Source: Amoebophrya sp. A120
Taxonomy: Eukaryota; Sar; Dinophyceae; Syndiniales; Amoebophryaceae
DNA: 64,000 nt
Direction of reading: 5' to 3'
NCBI GenBank assembly: GCA_905178155.1
Contig: CAJINV010000006.1
Location: forward strand, 4,030,130-4,094,129
Made by a program: the position numbers and the translations under genes
The notes under the pieces: model-generated
The model's input: only the letters and a program-made list of their open reading frames with translations
Told to the model about the DNA's origin: nothing
The model's database searches: none
Shown: piece after piece, positions 52,466 to 64,000 of the stretch
Numbering within the stretch: position 1 is the first letter of the stretch
Layout of the letters: each line of letters opens with the position of its first letter

Positions 52466-54506
52466 TCAGTCCTTAAAAAAGCGCTCGTACTCGTCGTGAC
52501 CCTCCTCATTGTCCTCGAAAAAGTCCGCCGGCTCAACTTTTCCCTTGTTCGACGAACTGCAGCCCTTCGTCTTGTGCGCAAACGCGTTGCGATGGACGAT
52601 GTGCACTTCCTCCTCCTCATCCTCAAAACCGTCCAAGTTCGCATCGTTGTAGTAGTAGGTTTTATTCCCCGGTTATCGCAAGAAAAAAGTGTTACAGTTA
52701 CACATTGCGTTGCAGGCCAAGCAAGACAGGCAAGCTCTGTCATGCCGGATATGCATAGGAGCCTCGTTTCATAGGCGTTTTCCCGTAGGATTTCTGCATT
52801 ACAAGTTTTCTCTCTCATGCAGAGAAATTTGTGTTGCTGAATTCACTACAAATGTGTAACTGTAACACTTTTTTCGTTGGATACCGGTGCAGATGATCCA
52901 TCCGAAGATCTGAAGCCGCTGGAGATCGTGGCCTGCTCGTATCCTTCGTTCAAACCGAATTGTTCCGCCTCGCCGCTCTCCCGCGCGATGGCTTCTCGTG
53001 CAGACGCGGCATCATGGTGGGACGTGATCGTGGCTGCGGCAAGCGGTGCGCCGATCAGGTGCGTGACATCCCAGACAAACTGTTCCTCCGCTGGGATTAT
53101 CCATTTTTGGAGAAGTATTGAACTGTAGCTGTAGCTGTACCAGTACAAATTGCATGACAACTTCTTTTTATCTTTGAAAACTAAATTTGCCATGTAGATT
53201 CCCGTAGTACAAGACAATGACAACTTGCATACAATACTTTTATTGCAGAAATGGGATAGGTTTCCAGCAAAAGAGTGTGTAGCAGCAGCCGCAGCAGAAA
53301 AACTCCATCAGAATCACGATCAAGATGTCCACAGCGTTCGAGCATCCCTGCCACGCGTAGACGGCGCAGAGGGGAAACAGACAGTGACAACAGCGGTCCA
53401 GCGGGTGATAGCGGCAGCAGCTGCTGCAGCAGCACTCCAGTTCCTCCGTCACATATCGCGAGGAAAAATCCCCCCTCCCAATATCGAAAAGGTACGCCGC
53501 AGAAAATTTGCAATGCTGATTTGCGACCACAAATCATCTCTGTCTTGCAAGAAGGCAACTCCGCAGGCTCCGCCGCATTATGCAGGCAGCTTGTGATGCT
53601 ATTAGGCCTACAGCGCAGACGTTTCTCATGCTAAGCGCCTAGGCCAAAACCTCTGTTCTCAGGCTTGATATAGGCCTGCAGTCCTCGTCTCCAGCAAGAC
53701 AAATCCGATTTGTGTACGCAAATCCAGCATCACAAACTTCGTTTTGATAAGGGGAGGGCGGGAGATTGTTCATTTTGATATCACACTCCGGAAACGCTTT
53801 TGGGATTCGTTCGGTTGCCAAAACAGGAGGAAGATGTATGCATTGCAAATACGTCTTGGTCTGGAAACTTGTGATGCAAGTCTGGGAATGGTGGGCGCAC
53901 TGCAATACGTAGCCAAGCATGGCAAGTTTTTGAGCGGCTATGTAATTCGTTTTCCGCATGGTAAACTGCGTTTTTGCATGACAGAGAAAAGGCTCTACTG
54001 CTGCCCACGCAACACAGATTTCAGAGTCTGTCTGAATCATGTGAGACACGCATGACAAACTTGCATTCTCCCAGACCCAGACATATTTGCATTTGATAAG
54101 ATGAAATACCGCACGAAAACCAAGGACGCGACGACCAGCACCAGACACGTCGGACCGAGAAGCGCGAAGGGGAAGACGAACCCGTAAATAACGGGAAAGG
54201 CAAGCCACTCAATCAGCACCGCCAGGACAATCGTGTTCCGATCGCATCTATGCAGTGCAAAAGTATCGTGCTCGTACTAATTTTTGCGTTTATGCATTAC
54301 AAATCTTGTTTTTTAGGCCAATCCGAATTACAAATTTGATTTGTAATGCTAAGTCAATTTCTTGTAATGCACTTTATACTAGTACGATACTTATTCTGCA
54401 ATGCATAGCATCCCTCCCACGCAAACACAGCCATCACTGGGCAACAGGCTTTGCAGAGCCCGCTGGTCGGCTGGCAACCACAACATTTGTCGAACTCGAC
54501 TGGCAT
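52466..54506 (-). CDS. Cys-rich membrane protein, paralogue 2
   Basis: Six exons (54506-54408, 54248-54099, 53836-53781, 53453-53259, 53097-52884, 52673-52466) give 298 codons plus stop. Cys clusters (KCCGCQPTSGLCKACCP; ECCCSSCCRYHPLDRCCHC; FFCCGCCYTLFCW) alternate with hydrophobic spans. Two halves look alike: CCPVMAVFAWEGC and CLFPLCAVYAWQGCSNAVDI. An Ala/Glu-rich part and an acidic tail (YYYNDANLDGFEDEEEE ... NKGKVEPADFFEDNEE) end YERFFKD. It aligns along most of its length with the gene at 55549-58041. The Cys-rich membrane pattern recalls PLAC8-like proteins, but I would not assign the family. Confidence 0.82.
52674..52883. mobile_element. Introner, family H
   Basis: Target duplication CCGGT exact; last intron of Cys-rich paralogue 2. 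Confidence 0.87.
53098..53258. mobile_element. Introner, family K (single copy)
   Basis: Imperfect TIR TATCCATTTTTGGAGAAG; flanks GGGAT/GGTTT diverged. The frame joins FCWKP to AEEQFVW, as in the paralogue. Confidence 0.68.
53454..53780. mobile_element. Introner, family F
   Basis: Target duplication TCACA exact. Confidence 0.87.
53837..54098. mobile_element. Introner, family A
   Basis: Target duplication AGATG exact. Confidence 0.88.
54249..54407. mobile_element. Introner, family B
   Basis: Target duplication GCATC exact. Confidence 0.86.
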
Positions 54507-55548
54507 ATTGTACTATTTCTACGGCCTCGGCAAGATTATTTGCGCACAAGATGTTGAATCCTTTTCCGCGATTTAGGAGAGAGACCCTGGTGAGGAAAAT
54601 AAAGCAAGAGGAACTACGATTCTCAAAATGACTTCACCCCACAGTCAGTCCGAGAAAAAAACTCGCCTCCAAGGTTTTCTAATATGTTTATCCAACTAGT
54701 ATCTGACTTTTCAACTTTTCGAGTTTGTCAGTTACTATTCGTAGTGGTAAAGCAGGTAAAAAGAATCGCACTATTTTTAGCGAAGTGATTGCGATTGACA
54801 CGAAGAATAAAAGGTGGCATTCTGAAATTCATCAAGGGGAGAGTACGATGGTGATAGTTCAAGTGTTTAGCACTTGCTACAGAAACGACTACGACTACCT
54901 CTACCCACGACACCAAGTATAATGGGACGATTTGTTCTTGCGCCACGAAGCTTTCTTTTCTTCCGGACCTAAGCATATCACCCCTAAGTACCACGACCCA
55001 CGCAACGACCTAGTACTGTGCTATGTCTAAGACATTGCGTGTGAAAAACCGGGCCAGTAGAAGGTCTTCACGTCGGAGCAAGATAGAACTACCGAGCGGT
55101 AATAAACGGCACTAAATTTTTATTGAACGCAACATCATCTAGCAAAGCCGCAGTTAAGAAGTACTTATCCCCTTTCTCTTCGTCGTCGTCCATGGTCATC
55201 TGTATCAAATCATATCATACAGCACTACTCCAATTGTTGTGTCAGCGAACGATCTCCGCTTTATATTACGCAATTTGTTCCAATCAGCGTTCTTGCGACT
55301 CAAATTTCGTCCAATGTTCTGGCCAAGACATCTTCAACAATCGCCGAGCTATATCTTTAAAATTCAAAACAACAGCCTCAATTATAGCTACCAGTTTAAC
55401 TTCATTGTACAAGGAAAACAAAAATCGTGGTCCAATGTTGAATGATAGTACACAAGACAGAAACTAACGTAGAAGTGTGGTGGATGTGGAACAAGTAGCA
55501 CTACAACTAGCACAATGTCTACTGACAACATCAATTTTTTCCGAATTT
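54507..55548. other. Intergenic between the two Cys-rich paralogues
   Basis: AT-rich; the plus-strand frame at 55123-55467 has no support. Confidence 0.55.
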
Positions 55549-58041
55549 CTAATTTTTGAAAAATTTCTCGCCCTCGTCGTCGTCAGCTGCATGGTGATCG
55601 ATGAAACCATCTTCGTCCGCGGGTTGGACTTTCCCCTTGTTGCGCGAGAACGAGCTCTGGGGGCCCTTCGCGACGACCTTCTTGTCCTTCTTCTGCGCAA
55701 GCACAGCATATCGAAAGGAAAAATCCCCTCTCCCCATATTGACAAGGTACGTTTTCGAAAATTTGTGTTGCTGATTTGTGACCACAAATCGTCCCTGTGT
55801 TGCATGAAGGCAACTCCAGAGCCTCCGCCGCATTCTCCGGGCGGTTTGTCATGCTCATGTTCCTACAGCGTAGACGTCTGTCATGCTAAGCGCCTAGGCC
55901 AAAACTTTTCTTCTCAGGCTTGATATGAGCCTGCAGTCCTTGCCCAGCAAGACAAATCGGATTTGTGTACGCAAATCCAGCATCAGAAACTTCGTTTTGA
56001 TATGGGGAGGGGCGATTTTTCATTCTGATACAGCAGCGGGATGCTTTTTGCGGTGGTGTACGTCTCCTTCTTCTTCCTCCACGAACTCGTCATCGTTGTA
56101 GAAGTAGTACCCGTATCCTGTGCAAAAGCGTCAAAAACGCACTAGTGATTGCAATATTTTTGCATGCCAAATCTCGTTCCCTAGATAAAATGGCACGACA
56201 AGCTCCGGAATTTGTTTTCGAAAAAATTTGTGTATGCATTTGAAACTAGCGCTCGACGCTTTTGCAATGCATAACCCGCCTCTGTTGTAGTCGTAGGTCT
56301 TGAATCCGTGCGCCCGGGCCGGGTCGTAGTAGGTATCCGAGTGGGTGATCGGATCGAAGTCGTCGTTGCCCACCCCGTATCAAATGCAAATGTGTCTGGA
56401 TGTCTGGAAACTTGTGATGCTGGTTGCCGGATCAAGAGAACGCCACAAATGACGGCTCAGCATGACAGGTTTTTGAGCTAATATGCTGGTTATTGTCCAC
56501 TCTGCATGAGAAACTGGGTTCTTTTGCACGACAGAAAAATGCAAAAAAGGCGCTTTAATATTTGGGTACCTTGCATGACAGGCTTGACAGTCATACAAGC
56601 AGAGCATGACAAACCTGGCATTTTGTTTCCAGACCCAGAGGACATATTTGCAATGCATACCTCGTAGTTCCCGTCACCCCAAGGCGAAGGACCTTCGCGT
56701 GAGGCCCCCGCAACTATCGGAGCACCGATGACATGCGCCGAATCGCCGCCCCAGATGAGCTATGGATTGCAGAAGTATCGCACTCGTATAAATGCATTAC
56801 CTCAGCATGAGAAATAAAATTTGTAAAAAAAAAAATGCTGATTCACCTATTATAAGTAATGCATGACTGCAATACGAGTACGATACTTTTGCACAGGATA
56901 TGAACTGTTGGTCAGCGGGTGTCCAGCAGCAGACTGGGTACAGGCACCCGCAGCCAGGTAACAGGCAGTTCAGCACGATCACACACAGAATGTCGACGAC
57001 GCTGCTACACCCCTGCCAGGCGTAGATCGCATGCAGCGGAAACCAGCAGTGGCAGCAGCATATGACAGTGCACAACTCCCCCTCCCCCTCATTTGTGTTG
57101 CACGAACAGCAACAGAAGCATCAGCAAGAATGCCGGTTCTGCATGAAAAATTTGCACTGGAGTGTAGCGCTATTTGGGCTACCACGACAACTTGTCATGC
57201 ATAATAGTGACAGGAGGGAAAGGGTGGATCGGGTATTCTGCATGAGAAATGAGAACGAGGGGGAGTTGTGCACTGTCATACAGCAGTCCAGGGGGTGACA
57301 ACGGCAGCAATAGACTTTCCGCTCTTTTTTCGCGTCGACGGGGTGAAACCGCTTCTGCGTCCTATGAGAGTGCACAACTCCCCCTCCCCCTCATTTGTCA
57401 TTCAATTTCCCAAATCCAGGCTCTGCCTCTTCTTAGAGGCACTGTCTGCATGACAAATTCTGGCATCCCAAATGGCACTACACTCCACTGTAAGTTTGTC
57501 ATGCGAAACCGGCATTCTACTTGCTGATGCATTTACTTCTGCCGTTCATGCTATACAAATGAGGCGGGGGGAGTTGTGCCTTGTCATACGTCCCCTTTGG
57601 CTGCCACAGTAACGCAAACAGGCAGCGACACGGACACCCAAGGGTATCGCACAGACAGGCCAACCACAAGTTGCTGCTGAACCCCTCCCACGCGAAGACC
57701 GCCAGGAGCGGGCAGCAGCATCGGCAGAGCAAGCTTATGAAATGCAAAAGTGTCTGGGTCTGGAAGGTTGGAACTTGTGATGCTAACTTTGGACTTGAAA
57801 AAGATCTGTATTGCATGACCAGCAAGAGGAGTCTAGTTTGTGCTACGCGGCGGGGAGGGCATTTGTCATGCGGAGTAGGCATCAGGAAGCCGTCTAAAAA
57901 TCTGTGATGCTAGGTCGTGCATTACGGACATTCTGGGTCATGCAAAATATGCATGACAAACCCGGCAACATTCCAGACCCAGACATTTTTGCATTTGATA
58001 CAGCTGGTCGGCTTGCAACAAGCATCTTGTTGGCGGGGCAT
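55549..58041 (-). CDS. Cys-rich membrane protein, paralogue 1
   Basis: Eight exons give exactly 280 codons plus TAG. The N-terminus MPRQQDACCKPTSLLCRCCC is followed by LLAVFAWEGFSSNLW, a Cys-rich span, QKRFHPVDAKKERKVYCC, RCHPLDCCCHCWFPLHAIYA, WQGCSSVVDILCVIVLNCLL, WTPADQQFIWGGDSAHVIGA and a Tyr/Asp-rich part (DTYYDPARAHGFKTYDYN). The acidic tail includes NKGKVQPADEDGFIDHHAAD and ends EGEKFFKN. It is a tandem relative of the gene at 52466-54506: WQP-QKRF, PLD-CCHC, YAWQGCS-VDIL, PA-QF-W, IGAP, YYFYND and NKGKV-PAD are shared in order. Seven introners (A, E, E, B, A, B, F) interrupt it, none at a site used in the paralogue. Confidence 0.83.
55709..56030. mobile_element. Introner, family F
   Basis: Target duplication CAGCA exact. 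Confidence 0.87.
56114..56273. mobile_element. Introner, family B (diverged)
   Basis: Target duplication ACCCG exact; TIR reads GCAAAAGCGTC. Confidence 0.82.
56378..56659. mobile_element. Introner, family A
   Basis: Flanks CCCCG/CCTCG. Confidence 0.82.
56761..56900. mobile_element. Introner, family B
   Basis: Flanks TGAGC/TGAAC; contains a run of A. Confidence 0.82.
57061..57280. mobile_element. Introner, family E
   Basis: Target duplication CAGCA exact; joins CHPLDCC to CHCWFPL. Confidence 0.88.
57363..57588. mobile_element. Introner, family E
   Basis: Target duplication CGTCC exact; 82 bases from the other family E copy. Confidence 0.88.
57736..58000. mobile_element. Introner, family A
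   Basis: Flanks AAGCT/CAGCT. Confidence 0.84.
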
Positions 58042-59240
58042 GGTTGTCGCGATTGGTTCTTCGGGTGGAGATTACTTATCAATTTTTTCTTGTTCGATGT
58101 ACAACAAAGAGTAGAGCGGGTCAACAACTTTTTGTACAGTCCTTGTATTAAAACACCAGCACGACCTCAGTAGAGAGTGCCTTTTTTGCAATACTGTTCA
58201 ATTGAACAGGATCAATAAAAACTTCGATTGTGGGTGAGTGCCAGCACGAGTTTTTGTCCTTGCTACGTTGTTGATGGTGAATCGGTTTATTGTTGAGTCG
58301 TAGGTACACCAATTATGCGATCACTTGCGCCCACTACTCTATACATCATATAGGGCCGCCCACGACCCGTACATTTCTTGCGATGACACACGATGACGTC
58401 GATTACGACGACTTGTATAAGCGATTCGTATTCAGCAGATGAAGTGTGCTTTTTGTCATCTTTCTGATACCGCACACGTGGTTCTTATCTATTTACGACT
58501 AGAGCTTTCATCCACGACCCCGGTCAACCGAGCAGGAACGAAGATCGTGTTGAAATAACAAATTGGTACTTACAACACAAGATGATCCTTGGAAGTAGAA
58601 AAGTTCAGACGAAAGCAGTTCTGGACCTGCTTACACGACCACATTTTGAATGAGAATGATCATCGCGATGCATGATGGCATCGAGAGAACGAAGCGAAGG
58701 GGAAGTGGAACATGCGCGAAGCCACGCAAACACGGAAAGTTTACGTAAAGATGAAACCGGGTGGATATAATTACTTCTGCTCTCGTACTTGTTAATACTT
58801 GTTAAATATTGTACACAAATCGAGTGATCGCAACAAATCAGTACGGGTATAACCCTGCACCAGGGTTGCGACTGCGACACGACCAAATCAGCAAATGAAT
58901 AATTTACAATCGTATAGAAATCCTGAGTTAATTTTGTACAAAACGAATCGAATTTGTAGCAGCCAGATGTACACATGAAAATCCAAATCCAAAATAATTT
59001 CTGCGTATGCTTGCAAACTAAGCCTACCTGTCGTTTGAAATTCAATTTTCAGTCGTCGAATGCGCATCAAATTCATGAAAAGTCTTTTCTTCGAAATACG
59101 GCTACTTAGCTTCCTTTCTCTTCTACATGACGAGTTCCATTCACAGAGCTTATTGCCAAAGTAGTTAATGATCTTCATACTTTCATTCATTTCCATCATC
59201 TCTCCTGTTCTTTTCCACCAGTGAGTACTTCGTGCGTTTT
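58042..59240. other. Intergenic, AT-rich
   Basis: No gene supported. The minus-strand frames at 58605-59199 overlap each other and have no homology I can recognise. Confidence 0.5.
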
Positions 59241-62200
59241 TTACACCGTGTAGGTGCTTGGTGGTCGCGGCGGCAAGAGCGTCTCATCCTCATCGCTCTC
59301 CGCGATCGGCTCGATCTTTATGCCAGTGGAGAGAACCACGACTTTCCACCCTCGTAAGAAGTACTTCTCATTTGTAGTCATGCGGAAGGCCAAAGAACTC
59401 ATGTCTTGCTCTTGCTTCTTTTATATTGCATGACAAGTTGTTCATCATGAAACCGATAGATACCTATCTGGAATTTCGCTGTGAAATTTGTCATGCTTTT
59501 CTGTTGCAACTCTGCGAATGAGAACAACGAGGGGGGAAGCTGCTACTTGCAGTCATCTCCACTTTCGTACTTTTGCCCGTGTCTCGGGAGCCTCTCGCCC
59601 CGGGAATTCTTGACCTTCTGGAACCAAAGTGACCAGTAGTCGAGCTAGTTGTAGAGGCGGCTCCCCTGGTGCTCCGTCCTGACACTTCTTCTTCCTCCGC
59701 CTCTGGGCCGAGTTCTGCGCCCGGCACTGGCCGTAACCCGCAACACTATCCAAGAAAAATAAATAATGTGTTAGTTCGCATTAAAAAATTTCAAGCCTCC
59801 CAGTACACTTCTCTTGTCACGCTCGATAATGATATGCTTATGCATCTTCATAGCAGGCTACTATTTATTCGTCCATTTGTGGTTTCATCTTCACACGCAG
59901 CTACCGAGACAAAATTTTTTGATTTGTCTGTCATGCGAGACATGTGAGGATGCTGTAGTTCATAATCCAGAAACAAGGCTAATAGTCTAACACAGTTTTT
60001 TTCCACCTGGATAAGCATCCGTAGTGTCGCAGCAGCGGGCTAGAATTATTGGGAAATTGAAAATTCGTATAATTTTTTTCAAATTGATGAATCTTCATCT
60101 TTCTTTGGAAAGGTGGAAGGAAGAGGAATCAAAATCGAAAAACCAAACGACGCACACGAAAATTATCGAATAAAAATTTGCCGCTCTACTTCGACGTTCG
60201 TGCTACAACATCATCGAACCCAGGAGCTAGTGCCATCTTTATCTCTTAGTTTTAGCACCTAATGGCTGCTATAAAAATTCCAGCTACTGAGTTGTACTAA
60301 TATAGCAACTTACACGATCCCGCCCGATGATGCATGGCCGGAGATGTAGCGCGCGTCGCTCACCCCGTCGTCGCTGGCCTCTTCCAGCGTCCACCGCCCA
60401 TAGGCCGCTGCCGGGATGCCGAGAAAAAAGAGCAGGAAGCAGCGCGAAAACAGGCACCAGGTATCCATGTAGTAGAACGGAGCCGAGTTGGTGAACGCCT
60501 TCATGGTCAGCAAAGTCTTCATTCCCTGCCGCGCCGCTGAAGAGGTCCATCAAATGCAAAAATGTCTGGGTCTGGAAACTTGTGATGCTGGGTGGCGTAT
60601 CATGAGGAGGCCACAAGTGCTGGCTCAGCATGACAAGTTTCTGAGCTTCTAGGTGTTGCCTACTCTGCATGACAGACTGCGTTTCTGCATGACAGAAAAA
60701 TGGGGCTCTTGGGTAACGTGCGTGACAGATTTAAGAATCATGCCAGACAAGCATGACAAACATGCACTCTTCCAGACCCAGACACTTTTGCATTTGATAA
60801 GGTCATGAATACGGCTACAACCTGCAGGAGAAGGAGGAAGAAGAGCGCTAGAATTTAGAAAGAAAAAACTGCTTTAATGTGACAACTTCTTTGCAAGTTA
60901 TGCAATACAAGTTCGTATTGTCGTGACACATAGTTGCCATGCGTGCTTCCTAAGGCTAAAGGAATAAATTACGGCTACAAATCCACGGTCTTGCATGTGT
61001 GGCATGACAAACACGTCTGCGATGCATTTTCTGCATGACAAGTTTACAGTGAAACAGTTTTTGCTCGCGATATGGAAATGCGCTGTGTTTCACGCTGATC
61101 ACTTTTGCGAAGCAGACCAGGTACAGCATGCCGAAAGCAACCAGGGTGGAGAGGAAGCCGTTGCACTGTGCCTGAATGTATCAAATGTAAAAACGTCTGG
61201 GTCTGGACACTTGTAATGCTGCGTTGGGAATAGTGAATGCTCTGTGATGCACAGCCAAGCATGAGAAGTATCTGCGCTTCTTTCTCTTTGTGTTGCGTTT
61301 TTCGCATGACAAACTGCGTTTTTGCATGACAGGCAAGAAAAGGGTCTCTTCTTGGACACGCATCACAAACTTTTCGGTCATGCCAGACAAGCATGACAAA
61401 TCTCGCATTCTTCCAGACCCAGACATTTTTACATTTGATAGAATGGGGCCCATTGGAGCGGGACTTTTCATCACCGCCGCCTCCCCATGTGGTCCTTGCG
61501 GCCGCTCGTCTCCTATCAAATGCAAATATGTCTGGCTCTGGAAGATTGCCAGGTTTGTCATGCATATTTTGCATGACCCGTGCAGTCTGTGATGCGTGCA
61601 CGAGCATCACAGATTTTTAGAGTGCTTCCTAATGCCTATTCCGCATGAGAAATCCCCTCTCCGCGTAGCCCAGTCCTCTTGCTGGTCAAGCAATTATACA
61701 ATTTTTTTTTGAATCCAGAGACAGCATCACAAGTTTAGAATCTTCCAGACCCAGACACTTTTGCATTTGATATCTCCACCCTCGGGGGTTGTCGTTGTCC
61801 CGTCGCGCTCGGCCTCCGCTTTCGCGTCGGCGCTTTTCACAAACTGCAGCTTCTCGCCATATCCTGAGGAAAAACGTCCCAACCCCAGAGCTGTAATGCA
61901 AATCTACATGCTTAAATTGCTTCTCATGCGGAGACACATGAGAGGCGTTTTCTAGTGGCGATTGGAGATTTGTCATGCTCGAATCAGCGTCACAGACTGG
62001 GTCTGTAATGCCGCTGCACTAGCTAAACACGACTACACTGCGAGCCCAAATTTGTCATGCGCGATAGCGAAAGCTTAGGGATTTGTCTAGCAGATTTCTC
62101 ATCTTGACTATGGGGGGGGACGTTTTTACTCAGGATACGCCATCCGATGTGATCACCTTTCTCGGTAACAACACCGTCGCATATCCAAGGAAAAAACTGT

Positions 62201-62920
62201 GTTAGTAGGAGGAATAGCATCACAAGTTTGCTCTGCATGACAGAGAGAGCCTGTCATGCGCGGCTAGTACTACGTGAAAACACGTACGGAATTATATATA
62301 AAGAGGCTCTGACGCATGTGTCTAGCATGACAAGTGTAAACTGTTTTGCATTTTCTGCATCACAGACTTGCACTTACACAGTTTTTTTCTTGCATATCGC
62401 AGCCTGACCGTGCAGTGCTTTGGCCTCGTGCTCCCTCGTGAATCCGAATTGCAGATAGAGGACCGCAAACGTGACCTCGCAGGGGATAAAAACCAGCAGG
62501 AGACCGAGCAGCACAATGAGCATCGCCCGTCTGTGTCCGCTGGTTGCCGTCACCGACGCCGCTCTCGTCCGGGCCGCTATCAAATGCAAATATCCCTGGA
62601 TGTCTGGAAACTTGTGATGCTGGCTTGGCAATGGTGGACACACTGCGATACGAAGCCAAGCATGGCAAGTTCTTGAGCTGCTATAAATGTGTTGCGACTT
62701 CTGCACGGCAAACTGCGCTTTTGCATGACAGGCAGGCGACTCTCATCCTGCTCATGCATCACAGGGTGAGAAGTCATGAGAGACAAGCATGACAAACTTC
62801 CATTCTTCCAGACCCAGATCGATATTTGCAATGCATAGCCGCCTCCACCTGCTGAAACGCTTGAGACGCCTTCTTGGCGGCGGTTAGCCGCGAACTCGGG
62901 TCGTCGGCAGTCGCGTCCAT
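59241..62920 (-). CDS. Multi-span membrane protein of unknown family (3' exons tentative)
   Basis: ATG at 62920 opens MDATADDPSSRLTAAKKASQ. Eight exons to 60310 join to 277 codons in frame including a TAA, but that TAA sits in a good donor (GTGTAAGT). A further C-terminal exon is clear near 59338-59241 (KYFLRGWKVVVLSTGIKIEP, then SDEDETLLPPRPPSTYTV and stop), with an intermediate exon likely at 59520-59755 (GPEAEEEEVSGRSTRG). Hydrophobic segments: AMLIVLLGLLLVFIPCEV; FLSTLVAFGMLYLVCFAKV; LALFFLLLLQVVAVFMT; FLLFFLGIPAAAY. Between the first two is a soluble acidic loop. Four spans, short loops and a cytosolic acidic tail are a tetraspan-like plan, but no family motif is seen. Confidence 0.72.
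60548..60799. mobile_element. Introner, family A
   Basis: Target duplication AGGTC exact. Confidence 0.87.
60852..61075. mobile_element. Introner, family I (diverged)
   Basis: TIR AGAAAAAACTGCTTTAA; the target duplication has decayed, so ends are set by the frame (KHSAF to LALFFLL). Confidence 0.7.
61179..61440. mobile_element. Introner, family A
   Basis: Target duplication GAATG exact. Confidence 0.88.
61514..61772. mobile_element. Introner, family A
   Basis: Target duplication TCTCC exact; 73 bases from the previous family A copy. Confidence 0.88.
61860..62137. mobile_element. Introner, family D
   Basis: Target duplication CGCCA exact. Confidence 0.87.
62182..62396. mobile_element. Introner, family C
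   Basis: Target duplication TCGCA exact. Confidence 0.87.
62578..62837. mobile_element. Introner, family A
   Basis: Target duplication GCCGC exact; first intron of the 62920 gene. Confidence 0.88.
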
Positions 62921-64000
62921 TGTGTTGAAGATGTTCTATCAATTTCTTTTGCGACGTGTAGTATTCACAATGATCAGGTGAATTTTTATCGTAAGGTTCG
63001 TCGTGTAGAAAGCAAGATGAGGTGGCACCTTGATTTTTGGCGTACAACTTCGAAGATACTGTCGTCTTCCGTAATACAAGAACAACCTCCGAGGTCGTAA
63101 AGCAAACACTATAACACACACCTCCCCGCCTACGGAGGTGTTTCTAGTCTGTTACCAGCCAAACAAACTATAACTACCTTTGTACAACGGGACGGAACAA
63201 CATTCATGTAGAGACGAGGACGGATGCGTAGTACTTTGCACCACAACATATTATCAAATATCTATGTTGAAGAGCGACGAGTGGGCTCAGACTCGATGTT
63301 GGTGACTACGACAGAGATCGAACGGGCAACGAAAGGTAGCCGCAGTAGAGCTCGTGCGGAACGAAGATGCGAAAGTGGAGCTGTGTTCCCTTCCTTCGCG
63401 GAAGCCCAACATCACGACACTGTACAGATACAAAACTGCTTCTGATGGCGACAGATGTGATGGGTACATATCAGATCACACTGTACAGATACGACGTAGC
63501 CCCATAGATTTATAGTTTTGCAACGACCACGAATAGTACTACATTCACGACCAAGAGATCGAGAAACGAAATCGAAAAGCGAATTTCCGACCTCCCACGA
63601 CGATCGTACGTTCTCCTAGAAGATTATAGGTTTTCACGCTAATTCTTGCCCGGCCTGTCCTTTAGCTCAGATCTCATCTTCATCGAAGCTTGCAAATTGA
63701 AATTCGCTCACGAAACACATATGATGTGAATAAGAATACCTCGCAAAAATAAAGGCAAATCAAAAAGAAAAAATCTTTTATTGTTCCTCGTTTCAAGAAA
63801 CTTCTACCCTGGTACCGGTCCTCACCAGACCGTCCGGTAAAGCAGAATTCCTCTGCGACAAAAGTTCTTCGAAGTAGATGTGGCCCGAAGAGAAAATAGA
63901 CCACAGCGAATTTTTGCCTAAATAACCACTTTTGCAAAAAAGTAAATCTGGAGGGGGTAAGTATCATTTTCTTGTCTTCCGCTCGAAGATCAGAATCGCA
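62921..64000. other. Upstream region of the membrane-protein gene
   Basis: No gene supported; mixed short open frames and AT-rich sequence. Confidence 0.5.

Noticed and set aside
55123-55467. 114-codon plus-strand frame
   Set aside because: AT-rich intergenic DNA between two minus-strand paralogues, with no domain and no conserved feature.
58605-59199. Overlapping minus-strand frames of 103 and 146 codons
   Set aside because: They overlap each other in different frames and show no recognised motif or introner.

Overview
The window reads as nuclear DNA of a eukaryote, most likely a syndinian (parasitic) dinoflagellate close to Amoebophrya. Seen directly: twelve intron-broken genes, all on the minus strand, whose exons are separated almost entirely by short repeats with terminal inverted repeats (TIRs) and 5-bp target duplications. 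Known: introner elements with TIRs and non-GT-AG ends are described from Amoebophrya, and one-way gene arrays are usual in dinoflagellates. The organism name is inference. All splicing here is inferred from reading frames and target duplications, without RNA.

I count 87 TIR elements (one cut by the left edge) in 12 families (A to L), about 21 kb or one third of the window. Family A (38 copies), B (15) and D (10) dominate. Typical form on the plus strand is [5 bp]-TAT...ATA-[same 5 bp]. 62 of the 86 complete copies have two exact 5-bp copies. Deleting the element plus one 5-bp copy restores an open frame at nearly every junction followed. Nine complete or nearly complete gene models built this way give lengths divisible by three. 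All but one element lie inside coding regions.

Layout (all minus strand, so transcription runs right to left). 62.9-59.2 kb: membrane protein. 58.0-55.5 and 54.5-52.5 kb: tandem paralogues of a Cys-rich membrane protein whose introner sites differ. 51.4-49.4 kb: another multi-span membrane protein. 48.1-44.9 kb: a probably secreted protein. 42.2-38.4 kb: a calcium-dependent protein kinase (kinase plus four EF hands, 475 residues), with a GC-rich repeat island upstream of it. 36.1-35.3 and 34.0-31.8 kb: unidentified genes. 30.7-28.2 kb: coiled-coil protein. 26.4-24.6 kb: GPN2-type GTPase. 23.8-21.7 kb: a chimeric gene whose 5' end copies that of the next gene. 21.0 kb to the left edge: one giant gene with about 42 introns, encoding an ion-channel-like protein of roughly 3,900 residues so far, with three P-loops of the form G-[ED]-x-P and an IQ motif.

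The main interest is the introner system: many TIR families that share a short internal motif (TTTGTNATGC and its complement), independent intron gain in duplicated genes, and GT-AG introns that mostly carry the same motif. No pathway links the genes, although several encode membrane or calcium-signalling proteins.
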